Source: Luteimicrobium sp049844995 (GTDB lineage Bacteria > Actinomycetota > Actinomycetes > Actinomycetales > Cellulomonadaceae). From it: a stretch of 64,000 nucleotides of DNA. The stretch covers positions 1 through 64,000 of the forward strand of contig NZ_JBNCMC010000004.1 in NCBI RefSeq assembly GCF_049844995.1. The letters run 5' to 3'. Shown one piece after another: positions 1 through 8,559 of this stretch. The notes under the pieces were generated by a model. It was given only the letters and a program-made list of their open reading frames with translations, was not told where the DNA came from and did no database searches. The number at the start of each line of letters is the position of its first letter. Positions within the stretch are counted from its first letter, which is position 1. Made by a program: the position numbers and the translations under genes.

Positions 1-178
1 ACGCCGTCGCGGTCCGGATCATCGACTCCACCTGACCGACCGCCCGCACCAGGTCACCGATCGTCTCCGCACGCTCGACCCCCGTCGCGCCCAGCACGCC
101 GCCCGGATCCACGCCCCGCGGCCCAGGGCGCGGCGCAACCGCCACCCCAGAACCCGCCCCACGCGCCGCCGTCGTCAT
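1..178 (-). CDS. DUF222/HNH endonuclease-like protein, N-terminal part (cut by window edge)
   Basis: The reading frame runs leftward from an ATG at 178 and leaves the window after 59 codons. The visible protein begins MTTAARGAGSGVAVAPRPGP and continues into ETIGDLVRAVGQVESM, a low-complexity leader followed by the start of the helical DUF222 region as in actinobacterial DUF222/HNH (13E12-repeat type) proteins. The HNH domain itself is outside the window, so the family call rests on the leader, on the LexA box directly upstream, and on the complete relative at 31289-33130, which has the same arrangement. A run of G (GGGGG) just before the ATG may serve as ribosome site; in-frame GTG and TTG codons at 193 and 190 are alternatives. 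In related genomes these genes are multicopy and of unknown biological role. Confidence 0.6.
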   Translation of the reverse strand, partial: MTTAARGAGSGVAVAPRPGPRGVDPGGVLGATGVERAETIGDLVRAVGQVESMIRTATA

Positions 179-211
179 GCCCCCAGTCAACACCGAGCCA
201 CTGACATCCCC

Positions 212-227
212 TCGAACACATGTTCGA
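212..227 (-). promoter_or_regulatory. LexA (SOS) box upstream of the truncated DUF222/HNH gene
   Basis: TCGAACACATGTTCGA is a perfect 16-base palindrome matching the actinobacterial LexA consensus TCGAAC-N4-GTTCGA. It lies 34 bases before the ATG at 178. The DUF222/HNH gene at 31289 carries the same box in an equivalent position, which argues for DNA-damage control of both copies. Confidence 0.85.
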
Positions 228-254
228 GTAGGTGAGGCGACGCTTCGGCGTCGT

Positions 255-650
255 TCAGCCGACCGGACGAGGTACCGCGACGACCTGGACGTCGTCCTCG
301 TACACCACCCGCCCGGGGTCGCGAGTGTGTCGCTCGGCGCATGCCACGCCGTAGCGGTCGAGCAGAGCGCCGTACTCGCGAGCCTTGGCGACGAGCGGCG
401 TCGCAGAGGCCCTGAACCAGGCCTTGGCGCCTGGGTTGACGTCCCGGTCGTACACGAGCGGGTCGACGCCCGACGGGTCGAGGTAGGCGGCGTCGCACCA
501 GTCGTTGTTGCGGCGCCACCAAACCTGATCTTCGAGCGTCAGGAACCCCGCGCGTGCGAGCCCGTTCGCCAGCCCGAACACCCCGGGGTGGTGCCCGCGT
601 CGGTTCGGCTCGACCGCCTCGAGCCGCACGAGCTCCAGACCCTCACCCAT
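255..650 (-). CDS. conserved actinobacterial protein of unknown function
   Basis: Encodes 131 residues from an ATG at 650. The sequence is acidic and soluble, with no signal peptide or membrane segment. Landmarks are EAVEPNRRGHHPGVFGLANG near the start, a Trp-rich stretch (VWWRRNNDWCDAAY, about residues 36-49) and a C-terminal GRVVYEDDVQVVAVP. I recall similar small proteins of this pattern in Streptomyces and other actinobacteria but know of no assigned function. A -10-like TAGTGT at 664-659 lies eight bases before the ATG, suggesting a leaderless mRNA and deciding this start over an upstream ATG at 749. The gene stands alone between the truncated HNH gene and the divergent nuclease gene. 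Confidence 0.7.
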   Translation of the reverse strand: MGEGLELVRLEAVEPNRRGHHPGVFGLANGLARAGFLTLEDQVWWRRNNDWCDAAYLDPSGVDPLVYDRDVNPGAKAWFRASATPLVAKAREYGALLDRYGVACAERHTRDPGRVVYEDDVQVVAVPRPVG

Positions 651-882
651 GACGGTCGACACTAGCCCGCCGGTCCCGCTGCCAGACCTGAGCCTCCCGC
701 GTGCGGAACCGGCCGCCGTCGGGCAGCGTGTGGCGCGGGGTGACGCCATGTTCACAGCCCGTTCACGACGGCGACACGGGCGTGCTCTGGGATGACGACG
801 ACGTCCGCAACCCGGTCGTCGTCGTGCGGCCCGGCACCGGCCGGGTACGCGAGGCACCAGCTCGACACACCGAGGAGTCAGC

Positions 883-3732
883 GTGGACGGTCAGCACAAC
901 TGGAGGAGGGTCGCCGCACTCACAGCGGCCGCGGCCCTCGTGGTGTCGGGTGGGGGAGCGGCGGCGTGGGCCGCGTCCGGGGGTGGCGACGACGGCACGA
1001 CGGCGGACGCCGCGGCCGCCTCGCACCTCGTGATCTCCGAGGCGTACCTGTCGGGCGGGAGCGCGAACGCGCCGTACACGACCAAGTTCGTCGAGCTCTT
1101 CAACCCCACGGGCGCCGCGGTCAGCGTGGACGGCTGGTCCGTCCAGTACCGGCCCGCGACGGGCACGGGGGCGTCGACGTCGACGATCTCGCTCACCGGG
1201 AGCGTCGCGGCCGGCGGCCACTACCTGGTCGCGGGCGGGTCCAACGGCGCGGCGGGCGCCGCCCTCCCGACGCCTGACGCGTCCGGTGCGGCGCTCAACC
1301 CGTCGGGCTCGGCGGGCACGATCGTGCTCGCGTCGACCACCGACAAGCTAAGCCTCCCCACGGGCTCGGTGACGGGCGACGCCGCGACCGCGGCGCACGT
1401 CGTCGACCTGGTCGGGTACGGCACGTCCAACACGTACGAGGGCCACCCGGTCACGGGCCTGCCGGCCAACACGACGCCGAGCTCGCTCCAGCGCGCAGCC
1501 GGCACGGACACCGACGACAACGCCGCCGACCTCGCCGTGGGCTCGACCGTCACCCCGCAGAACACGGGCGACGACACGACCCCGACCGACCCGCCCACGG
1601 ACCCGCCGACCGACCCCGGCACCACGGCCACGATCGCTCAGGTCCAGGGCACGACGGACACGAGCCCGTACGTGGGCAAGACGGTGACGACGCGCGGCGT
1701 CGTGACGGCGGCCTACCCGACCGGCGGCTACAACGGCCTCTACATCCAGACCCCCGGCACGGGCGGCGACCTCGACCTCGCGACGCACACGGCGTCCGAC
1801 GGCCTGTTCGTGTACTCGACCAAGGCCGCGGGCGAGCTCAAGCCGGGCCAGTACGTCGAGGTCACGGGCACGGTCTCCGAGTACTCCGGCCTGACGGAGC
1901 TGTCCGCGACCACCTGGTCCGTCCTGCCCGACGCCGTCCCCGCGGTCAAGCCCGCGACGGTCGCCTTCCCGCAGTCGGGCGCCCAGCGCGAGAGCCTCGA
2001 GGGCATGCTGCTGGCGCCCACGGGCCACTACGTCGTCGCCGACAACTACGACACGAACTACTACGGGTCGTTCCTCCTCGCGGCCGGCGACAAGCCGTTC
2101 GTCCAGCCGACCCAGGCCGGTCGCCCGGGCAGCGCCGAGGCCCAGGCCGCCGTGACGGACCGGGCCGCGCGCGGCGTCGTCCTCGACGACGGCGCGACCA
2201 CGAACTTCTCGACGGCCGCCAACTCGGGCAAGCCGCTGCCGTACCTCACGGGCGGCAAGCCGGCCCGCGTCGGCGCACAGGTTACGTTCACGACGCCGGT
2301 CGTCCTCGACTACCGCTACGACGCCTGGGCCTTCGAGCCGCTGGCCCAGCTCACGCCCGACGTCGCAGCCGCCGTCCAGCCGGTGACGTTCGAGAACACG
2401 CGCACGGACGCCCCGAAGGTCGCGGGCACGCTGCACGTCTCGAGCTTCAACGTCCTCAACTACTTCACGACGACGGGCGACCAGCTCACCGGCTGCCAGC
2501 CGTACACCGACCGTGACGGCAACCCGGTCACGGTCAAGACGGGCTGCAACGCGCGCGGCGCGTGGGACGCGGCGAACCTGCAGCGTCAGCAGACCAAGAT
2601 CGTGAACGCGATCAACGGCCTCGGTGCGGACGTCGTCTCGCTCGAGGAGATCGAGAACTCGCTCACGACCGACGGCGAGAGCCGCGACGCCTCGCTCGCG
2701 ACCCTCACGGCCGCGCTCAACGCCGCCGCCGGTGCGGGCACCTGGAAGTTCGTGCCCTCGCCGTCGACGGTCCCGACCGGCGAGGACGTGATCCGCGTCG
2801 CGTTCATCTACAAGCCGGCCGCCGTGCAGCCGGTGGGCGACTCGAAGATCCTCGTGGGCGCGCCCGCGTTCGACCTCGCCCGCGAGCCGCTCGCCCAGGC
2901 CTGGCGCCCGGTCGGCGGGACGAAGGCCGACGACGTCGTCGTGGTCTCGAACCACTTCAAGTCCAAGGGCGCCGACGCCTCCGCCGGCCCGGGGGACACC
3001 GACTCCGGCGACGGCCAGGGTGCCTTCAACGCGACCCGGGTCGCGCAGGCGCACGCGCTGCTCGACTTCGCGAACGGCTTCGCCGTCTCCGCGGGCACCG
3101 ACAAGGTCCTGCTGGTCGGTGACTTCAACGCCTACGGCCAGGAGGACCCGGTCAAGGCCATCACCGACGCGGGCTACACCGACCTCGGCGCGACCACGGG
3201 CAAGCAGACGTACCTGTTCGACGGGTACGTCGGCTCGCTCGACCACGCGTTCGCGTCGGCGTCGCTCGCGAAGGTCGCGAAGGCCGACGTCTGGAACATC
3301 AACTCGGTCGAGCCGATCGCGAACGAGTACAGCCGCTACAACTACAACGTGTCGAACCTCTACGACACGACCCCGTTCCGGTCGTCCGACCACGACCCGA
3401 TCCTCGTGGGCCTCGACCTGCCGCTGAAGGCGTCCGTCGACGTCCGGCTCAAGGCGCTCACGGCCGTGCCGTTCTGCTCGGCCGGGAAGGTCTACCTGTC
3501 GACGTCGGTCGTGGCGGGCGAGCCGAAGCACGCGCTCGACATCCGCCTCACCACCCCCTACGGCGACCAGAAGTTCACCAAGGTGGCGCCGCTGACGTCC
3601 GTGTCGCAGGTCTTCGCGACGGGCAGGGCGACGATCCCGGCCGGCACCCTCACCGTCGCCGGCTACTACTGGGACGGCGCCGGGCACTACCAGGTGGACA
3701 CGAAGTCCTACGGAGCCAAGGCATGCAGCTGA
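883..3732 (+). CDS. secreted ExeM/NucH-type nuclease with lamin-tail domain
   Basis: 949 residues, exported by a signal peptide (about residues 1-30, ending AAAWA). Domains in order: a lamin-tail-like beta domain (about 48-165, starting LVISEAYL), a Thr/Pro/Asp linker (about 229-246), the beta domain typical of ExeM/NucH (about 249-349), and an endonuclease/exonuclease/phosphatase catalytic domain (about 517-840) with SSFNVLNYF, the metal-binding EEIEN, NHFKSKG, GDFNAYG and the C-terminal SSDHDP. The last 95 residues form a small module with two cysteines that recurs in the next secreted enzyme. ExeM-family enzymes degrade extracellular DNA, releasing phosphate and nucleosides. The GTG start at 883 follows AGGAG by six bases. 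The neighbouring secreted 5'-nucleotidase suggests a joint nucleic-acid scavenging role. Confidence 0.9.
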   Translation: MDGQHNWRRVAALTAAAALVVSGGGAAAWAASGGGDDGTTADAAAASHLVISEAYLSGGSANAPYTTKFVELFNPTGAAVSVDGWSVQYRPATGTGASTSTISLTGSVAAGGHYLVAGGSNGAAGAALPTPDASGAALNPSGSAGTIVLASTTDKLSLPTGSVTGDAATAAHVVDLVGYGTSNTYEGHPVTGLPANTTPSSLQRAAGTDTDDNAADLAVGSTVTPQNTGDDTTPTDPPTDPPTDPGTTATIAQVQGTTDTSPYVGKTVTTRGVVTAAYPTGGYNGLYIQTPGTGGDLDLATHTASDGLFVYSTKAAGELKPGQYVEVTGTVSEYSGLTELSATTWSVLPDAVPAVKPATVAFPQSGAQRESLEGMLLAPTGHYVVADNYDTNYYGSFLLAAGDKPFVQPTQAGRPGSAEAQAAVTDRAARGVVLDDGATTNFSTAANSGKPLPYLTGGKPARVGAQVTFTTPVVLDYRYDAWAFEPLAQLTPDVAAAVQPVTFENTRTDAPKVAGTLHVSSFNVLNYFTTTGDQLTGCQPYTDRDGNPVTVKTGCNARGAWDAANLQRQQTKIVNAINGLGADVVSLEEIENSLTTDGESRDASLATLTAALNAAAGAGTWKFVPSPSTVPTGEDVIRVAFIYKPAAVQPVGDSKILVGAPAFDLAREPLAQAWRPVGGTKADDVVVVSNHFKSKGADASAGPGDTDSGDGQGAFNATRVAQAHALLDFANGFAVSAGTDKVLLVGDFNAYGQEDPVKAITDAGYTDLGATTGKQTYLFDGYVGSLDHAFASASLAKVAKADVWNINSVEPIANEYSRYNYNVSNLYDTTPFRSSDHDPILVGLDLPLKASVDVRLKALTAVPFCSAGKVYLSTSVVAGEPKHALDIRLTTPYGDQKFTKVAPLTSVSQVFATGRATIPAGTLTVAGYYWDGAGHYQVDTKSYGAKACS

Positions 3733-3791
3733 TGTGAGCTGAGCTGACCGCCCCTGACCAGGGCAGGTCCTGAGGTCCCAGCCGGGGCCGG

Positions 3792-3797
3792 TAGGGT
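3792..3797 (+). promoter_or_regulatory. -10 element for leaderless transcription of the 3806 gene
   Basis: TAGGGT ends eight bases before the GTG at 3806, so transcription would start at or next to the start codon. No Shine-Dalgarno sequence precedes the GTG. Confidence 0.5.
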
Positions 3798-3805
3798 CGG
3801 GCGAC

Positions 3806-4252
3806 GTGAGCACCACGCCCGACCCCGCCGGCCCCGTCGAGGGTCCCGACGACGCAGGAACCGACGCCGCTGTGCCTGACGCGGCCGACGGCGTCGCCGC
3901 GGCGGACCGCGAGCCGGCGCCCGCGGCCCCCGTCGAGCAGGAGCCGGTCGAGGTCGAGCTCCCGGCCGACGCGCGGGTCGAGGCGACGGACGTCGACGTG
4001 AACGAGGCCGTGCAGGGTCGGACCCGCCGCGCCCCGCGCTACCAGAACTTCCTCAAGGCGGGGGCTCTGCTGGGTGCCGTCGTCGGGCTGTTCGTCGGCG
4101 GGTTCATGCTCACGCTCGACGGCGTGCAGCAGATCGACAAGCCCGGCGTCCTCTTCTCGCTGATCGTGATCGCCGGAATCTGCGTGGGCCTGGGCGTGGC
4201 CGGCCTCCTGGCGGTCCTCGCCGACCGCCGCAGCCTCGGGCGCCGAGCCTGA
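3806..4252 (+). CDS. small two-helix membrane protein of unknown function
   Basis: 148 residues. The first 70 are rich in Ala, Pro, Asp and Glu and look disordered and acidic. A short basic stretch (TRRAPRYQNFLK) leads into two hydrophobic helices, about residues 78-98 (AGALLGAVVGLFVGGFML) and 111-135 (LFSLIVIAGICVGLGVAGLL), with a basic tail. Such acidic-tail two-helix proteins are common in Micrococcales, without a known job. The gene sits between the two secreted phosphate-releasing enzymes. A -10 element directly before the GTG start suggests its own leaderless promoter rather than co-transcription. Confidence 0.7.
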   Translation: MSTTPDPAGPVEGPDDAGTDAAVPDAADGVAAADREPAPAAPVEQEPVEVELPADARVEATDVDVNEAVQGRTRRAPRYQNFLKAGALLGAVVGLFVGGFMLTLDGVQQIDKPGVLFSLIVIAGICVGLGVAGLLAVLADRRSLGRRA

Positions 4253-4286
4253 CGCGACACGCCGACGTCTTCCGGGCGTCACAGTC

Positions 4287-4315
4287 TTGACACAGCGCCG
4301 ACATGCGGATCAGGT
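4287..4315 (+). promoter_or_regulatory. possible promoter of the 5'-nucleotidase gene
   Basis: A perfect -35 hexamer TTGACA at 4287-4292 is followed, 17 bases on, by the weak -10 TCAGGT (4310-4315). It would give a leader of about 80 bases before the GTG at 4404. I see no clear Pho box. Confidence 0.4.
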
Positions 4316-4403
4316 GAGATCGCTACGCCACCCGTGCCGCTGACGTCGTGACCCAGCGTCCCGCTGCCCGGGTGGGACCGCAGGTCACCGACATGGAGGC
4401 ACC

Positions 4404-6797
4404 GTGAGCACTGTGAGCACCGCACCCACCCCCTCGCGACGACGACGGCGCACCCGCCGCCGCGCCGTCGCCGGCTTCACCGCGGCCGCGCTCGCGGTCG
4501 GCGGGGGCTCGCTCCTCGCCGCGAGCTCTGCGGTCGCCGCCGACCCTGCAGACGCTGCCACGACGACCCTCGACCTCGTCGCCATCAACGACTTCCACGG
4601 CCGCATCGACGCGAACACCGTGGGCTTCGCGGGGACCGTCGAGCAGCTCAAGGCGCAGAACCCCGACGGCACGGTCTTCCTGTCGGCGGGCGACAACGTC
4701 AGCGCGTCGCTGTTCGCGTCGTCCGTGCAGGACGACGCTCCGACGATCGACGTGCTGAACGCGCTGGGGCTGCAGGTCTCCTCGGTCGGCAACCACGAGT
4801 TCGACAAGGGCTACTCGGACCTCACGGGCCGGATCGACGACCGCGCGGACTGGCCCTACCTGGGCGCGAACGTCTACGAGCACGGCACGACGACGCCCGC
4901 GCTGCCCGCCTACGACGTGATCGACGTCGACGGGGTCAAGGTCGGCGTGATCGGCGCGGTCACCGAGGAGACCCCGACGCTCGTCTCGCCGGCCGGCGTC
5001 GCGACCCTCGACTTCGGCGACCCCGTGGCCGCCATCAACAAGACCGCCGACGCGCTCACGGACGGCGACCCGTCGAACGGTGAGGCGGACGTCGTCGTCG
5101 CCACGCTCCACGAGGGCGCGAGCGAGGGCACGCCCGACGGCGCCACGCTGGACCAGGAGGTAGCGGCGGGCGGCGCGTTCGCCGACATCGTGACGAAGAC
5201 GAGCCCCAAGGTCGCGGCCATCTTCACGGGCCACACGCACAAGCAGTACGCGTGGGACGCCCCCGTGCCCGGTGAGGCAGGCAAGACCCGCCCGATCATC
5301 CAGACCGGCGACTACGGCGAGAACGTCGGGCACGTGTCGCTCACGCTCGACACGGCCACGCACGCGGTCGAGTCGTACACGGTCCAGAACGTCGCGCGCA
5401 CCACGACGCCGGCCGCCGACCTGATCGCGCAGTACCCGGCCGTCGCGAAGGTCGACGGCATCGTCAAGGACGCGCTCGCGTACGCCGACGAGGTCGGGAA
5501 GACGCCGGTCGGCAAGGTCGCGGGCGACATCACGACCGCGTACACCGGCGGCTCGTACGTCAAGGGGAAGTACACCCAGCCCGACCCCGCGAACCCCATC
5601 ACGGGCCGCGACGACCGCGCGTCCGAGTCGGCGCTCGGCAACACGGTGGCGAACGCGCTCCGCGACACGCTCGCCGACCCGACGCGCGGCGGCGCCGAGA
5701 TCGGCGTCGTCAACCCGGGCGGCCTGCGGGCCGAGCTCTTCAAGGGCGACGACGGCGTCATCAGCTATGCCGAGGCGAACAGCGTGCTGCCGTTCGTCAA
5801 CAACCTCTGGACGGTCACGCTCACGGGCGCGCAGTTCACGGCGCTCCTCGAGCAGCAGTGGCAGACCGACGCGAACGGCAACCGGCCCTCGCGCCCGTAC
5901 CTCAACCTCGGCCTGTCCGACAACGTGACCTACACGGTCGACACCCTCGACCCGAGCGCGACGCCCGGCCACCACGTGCTCAGCGTGTACGTGGACGGGA
6001 AGCCGATCGACCCGGCGGGGGAGTACCGCATCGGCACGTTCTCCTTCCTCACTGCGGGCGGCGACAACTTCCGCGAGTTCCTCGAGGGCACGGACGCGAA
6101 GGACTCCGGCCTGGTCGACCGCGACGGCTGGATCGACTACCTCGGCAAGCACCAGCCGCTGTCGCCGTCGTTCGCGCGCTCGCACGTCGCCGTCGACAAG
6201 GCGCCCAAGACGACCCGGGCCGGCGAGGTCGCGAAGGCCAAGGTCTCGAGCGTGAACCTGACCTCGCTCGGCGCCCCGCGCAACACGTCGCTCACCGAGT
6301 ACCTCGTGCCCTCGGGCGCGGCCTTCGAGCCGAAGAAGCCCGGCACCTCGCTCGGCACGGCGCCGGTCACCGCTGCCGGCGTCGCCAACCTCGCGGTCAC
6401 GGTGCCGACGACGACGAAGCCCGGGTCCTACGACCTCGTGCTCCTCGTGCAGCCCTCGGGCACGGTGGTGCGCCTGCCGCTCACGGTCAAGGCCCCGCTG
6501 CCCGCCGTCGTGACGAAGGCGCCCACGGCCGTCCCGTTCTGCTCGGGCGGCCAGGTGTACCTGAGCACGTCGGTGGTCAACGGCGAGGCGGACCAGAAGG
6601 TCGACGTCCGGCTCACCACGGCGTTCGGCGACAAGAAGTTCAGCGGCGTCGCGCCGTTCACGTCGGTCTCGAACGTCTTCGCGACCGGCAAGACGTCGGT
6701 CGACGCCGGCTCGGTGACCATCGCCGCGTACTACTACGACGGCGCCGGCCACTACCAGACCTCGACCAAGGCCTACCCGGCCAAGACCTGCAAGTAG
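4404..6797 (+). CDS. secreted bifunctional metallophosphatase/5'-nucleotidase (UshA type)
   Basis: 797 residues. A twin-arginine-like basic N-terminus (SRRRRRTRRRAVAGF) and hydrophobic stretch ending in AVA mark an export signal of about 46 residues. The calcineurin-like metallophosphatase domain shows NDFHGRID (about 61), GDN (about 96), GNHEFDKG (about 130) and GHTHK (about 276). The 5'-nucleotidase C-terminal domain follows, with ESALGNTVANALRD (about 409) and FVNNLWT (about 464). The family hydrolyses extracellular nucleotides to nucleoside and phosphate. Residues about 704-797 form a module with two cysteines nearly the same as the tail of the nuclease at 883-3732 (shared AVPFCS, VYLSTSVV, GAGHYQ), so both enzymes may be anchored or located by the same means. 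GGAGG lies four bases before the GTG start. A strong hairpin follows the stop. Confidence 0.9.
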   Translation: MSTVSTAPTPSRRRRRTRRRAVAGFTAAALAVGGGSLLAASSAVAADPADAATTTLDLVAINDFHGRIDANTVGFAGTVEQLKAQNPDGTVFLSAGDNVSASLFASSVQDDAPTIDVLNALGLQVSSVGNHEFDKGYSDLTGRIDDRADWPYLGANVYEHGTTTPALPAYDVIDVDGVKVGVIGAVTEETPTLVSPAGVATLDFGDPVAAINKTADALTDGDPSNGEADVVVATLHEGASEGTPDGATLDQEVAAGGAFADIVTKTSPKVAAIFTGHTHKQYAWDAPVPGEAGKTRPIIQTGDYGENVGHVSLTLDTATHAVESYTVQNVARTTTPAADLIAQYPAVAKVDGIVKDALAYADEVGKTPVGKVAGDITTAYTGGSYVKGKYTQPDPANPITGRDDRASESALGNTVANALRDTLADPTRGGAEIGVVNPGGLRAELFKGDDGVISYAEANSVLPFVNNLWTVTLTGAQFTALLEQQWQTDANGNRPSRPYLNLGLSDNVTYTVDTLDPSATPGHHVLSVYVDGKPIDPAGEYRIGTFSFLTAGGDNFREFLEGTDAKDSGLVDRDGWIDYLGKHQPLSPSFARSHVAVDKAPKTTRAGEVAKAKVSSVNLTSLGAPRNTSLTEYLVPSGAAFEPKKPGTSLGTAPVTAAGVANLAVTVPTTTKPGSYDLVLLVQPSGTVVRLPLTVKAPLPAVVTKAPTAVPFCSGGQVYLSTSVVNGEADQKVDVRLTTAFGDKKFSGVAPFTSVSNVFATGKTSVDAGSVTIAAYYYDGAGHYQTSTKAYPAKTCK

Positions 6798-6801
6798 CGC
6801 T

Positions 6802-6857
6802 GTGGGCATGCGTTCTGCTGCTCGGGACACCCCTGAAGCAGCAGGACGCATGCCCAC
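6802..6857 (+). terminator. long hairpin after the 5'-nucleotidase gene
   Basis: A 21-base arm (6802-6822) pairs with 6837-6857 around a 14-base loop; all pairs are Watson-Crick except one G-U. It starts four bases after the nucleotidase stop and lies before the purF promoter. There is no T run, as is usual for actinobacterial terminators. Confidence 0.75.
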
Positions 6858-6890
6858 ACACCGCGGCCGGCTCCTTCACATCTGCTGTGT

Positions 6891-6896
6891 CACACT
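6891..6896 (+). promoter_or_regulatory. -10 element of purF (leaderless)
   Basis: CACACT ends six bases before the GTG at 6903, the exact distance for transcription to start on the first base of the codon. Confidence 0.5.
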
Positions 6897-6902
6897 TGAT
6901 GC

Positions 6903-8450
6903 GTGGCTCCCCGCGCAGATGGACGTCTCAACCACGATCTGATGCCAGGCGAGAAGGGCCCGCAGGACGCTTGCGGGGTCTTCGGCGTCTGGGCACCCGG
7001 CGAAGAGGTCGCCAAGCTCTCCTACTTCGGTCTGTACGCGCTGCAGCACCGTGGCCAGGAGTCGGCCGGCATCGCGACCAGCAACGGCGAGCAGATCCTC
7101 GTCTACAAGGACATGGGACTGGTCTCCCAGGTCTTCGACGAGACCGCGCTGAACGCACTCACCGGGCACATCGCCGTCGGGCACTGCCGCTACTCGACGA
7201 CGGGCGGGGTGACCTGGGAGAACGCTCAGCCGACCCTGGGCCCGACGGCGTCGGGCACGATCGCGCTCGGGCACAACGGCAACCTGACGAACACCGCGGA
7301 GCTGGTGAACCTCGTCGCGGAGCGGTACGGCGCGCAGCGCCGGGGCGAGCTCGCGCGGGGCAACACCACGGACACCGCGCTGGTGACGGCGCTCCTCGCG
7401 GGCGACGCGGACCACACGCTGGAGGCGACGGCGCTCGAGGTGCTGCCGCGTCTGCGGGGCGCGTTCAGCCTGGTCTTCATGGACGAGCGCACCCTCTACG
7501 CGGCGCGCGACCCGCAGGGCGTCCGCCCGCTGGTCCTCGGCCGGCTCGAGCGCGGCTGGGTGGTCGCGTCGGAGACGCCGGCCCTGGACATCGTGGGCGC
7601 GTCGTTCGTGCGCGAGGTCGAGCCCGGCGAGCTCATCGCGATCGACGCCGACGGCCTGCGCTCGACGCGGTTCGCCCCGGTCGAGCGCGCGGGCTGCATC
7701 TTCGAGTACGTGTACCTCGCGCGGCCCGACACGTCGATCAACGGGAAGTCCGTGCACGCGAGCCGCGTGGAGATGGGCCGCGAGCTCGCTCGTGAGCACC
7801 CCGTCGAGGCGGATCTCGTCATCCCCGTCCCCGAGTCGGGGACGCCGGCCGCGGTCGGGTACGCCCAGGAGTCGGGCATCCCGTTCGGGCAGGGCCTGAC
7901 CAAGAACGCGTACGTGGGTCGCACGTTCATCCAGCCGTCGGACACGCTCCGGCAGCTCGGGATCCGGCTCAAGCTGAACCCGCTGCGCGAGGTGATCCGC
8001 GGCAAGCGGCTCGTCGTCGTCGACGACTCGATCGTGCGCGGCAACACGCAGCGTGCCCTGGTCCGGATGCTCCGCGAGGCGGGCGCCGCCGAGGTGCACG
8101 TGCGCATCAGCTCGCCGCCCGTGAAGTGGCCCTGCTTCTACGGCATCGACTTCGCGTCGCGCGCCGAGCTCATCGCGAACGGCCTGAGCGCCGACGAGAT
8201 CGCCGCGTCGCTCGGCGCCGACTCGCTCGGCTACATCTCGATGGAGGGGCTGATCGCCGCGACGGAGCAGCCCGCCAGCCAGCTGTGCACGGCGTGCTTC
8301 AGCGGCAAGTACCCGATCGAGCTCCCGCCCGCCGACCAGCTCGGCAAGCACCTCCTCGAGCAGGACGTGCTGCCCCTGGGTGCCCCGGAGGACGGCCTGC
8401 TGTCGCTCTCCGTGGGTGTGGGCGGGTCCACGGCGCTCGACCACCCGTGA
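6903..8450 (+). CDS. purF: amidophosphoribosyltransferase
   Basis: 515 residues; the first committed step of purine synthesis, making phosphoribosylamine from PRPP and glutamine. The N-terminal nucleophile glutaminase begins at Cys24 in DACGVFG, after a 23-residue propeptide that must be cleaved. LQHRGQESAGI and GHNGNLTN are glutaminase motifs. The phosphoribosyltransferase domain has the PRPP loop VVVDDSIVRGNT (about residues 375-386). Cysteines near the C-terminus (WPCFYG, LCTACFSG) match the [4Fe-4S]-type PurF of actinobacteria and Bacillus. The GTG at 6903 is chosen because a -10 element lies directly upstream; ATG 6942 would give a shorter propeptide. purM follows on the same strand after 109 bases, so the two are probably co-transcribed. 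Confidence 0.96.
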   Translation: MAPRADGRLNHDLMPGEKGPQDACGVFGVWAPGEEVAKLSYFGLYALQHRGQESAGIATSNGEQILVYKDMGLVSQVFDETALNALTGHIAVGHCRYSTTGGVTWENAQPTLGPTASGTIALGHNGNLTNTAELVNLVAERYGAQRRGELARGNTTDTALVTALLAGDADHTLEATALEVLPRLRGAFSLVFMDERTLYAARDPQGVRPLVLGRLERGWVVASETPALDIVGASFVREVEPGELIAIDADGLRSTRFAPVERAGCIFEYVYLARPDTSINGKSVHASRVEMGRELAREHPVEADLVIPVPESGTPAAVGYAQESGIPFGQGLTKNAYVGRTFIQPSDTLRQLGIRLKLNPLREVIRGKRLVVVDDSIVRGNTQRALVRMLREAGAAEVHVRISSPPVKWPCFYGIDFASRAELIANGLSADEIAASLGADSLGYISMEGLIAATEQPASQLCTACFSGKYPIELPPADQLGKHLLEQDVLPLGAPEDGLLSLSVGVGGSTALDHP

Positions 8451-8559
8451 CCTTCGGCCCGTTCCCCTCATGTCCCCCGGGACGTCCTGTCGTCCTGCCG
8501 GTCCTGCCGTCACGACGACGCCACGACAGCCGACCTTCCGACACCCCTGGAGATCCCCT

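Noticed and set aside
1348..3816. A very long leftward open frame (over 800 codons) opposite the ExeM-type nuclease gene
   Set aside because: It is Arg/Val/Gly/Asp repeat text from the reverse frame of a GC-rich gene; no domain is seen, and the forward frame has a signal peptide and full motifs.
6823..6902. Purine riboswitch before purF
   Set aside because: No purine-aptamer-like three-way junction; the -10 element lies directly at the start codon, leaving no leader.
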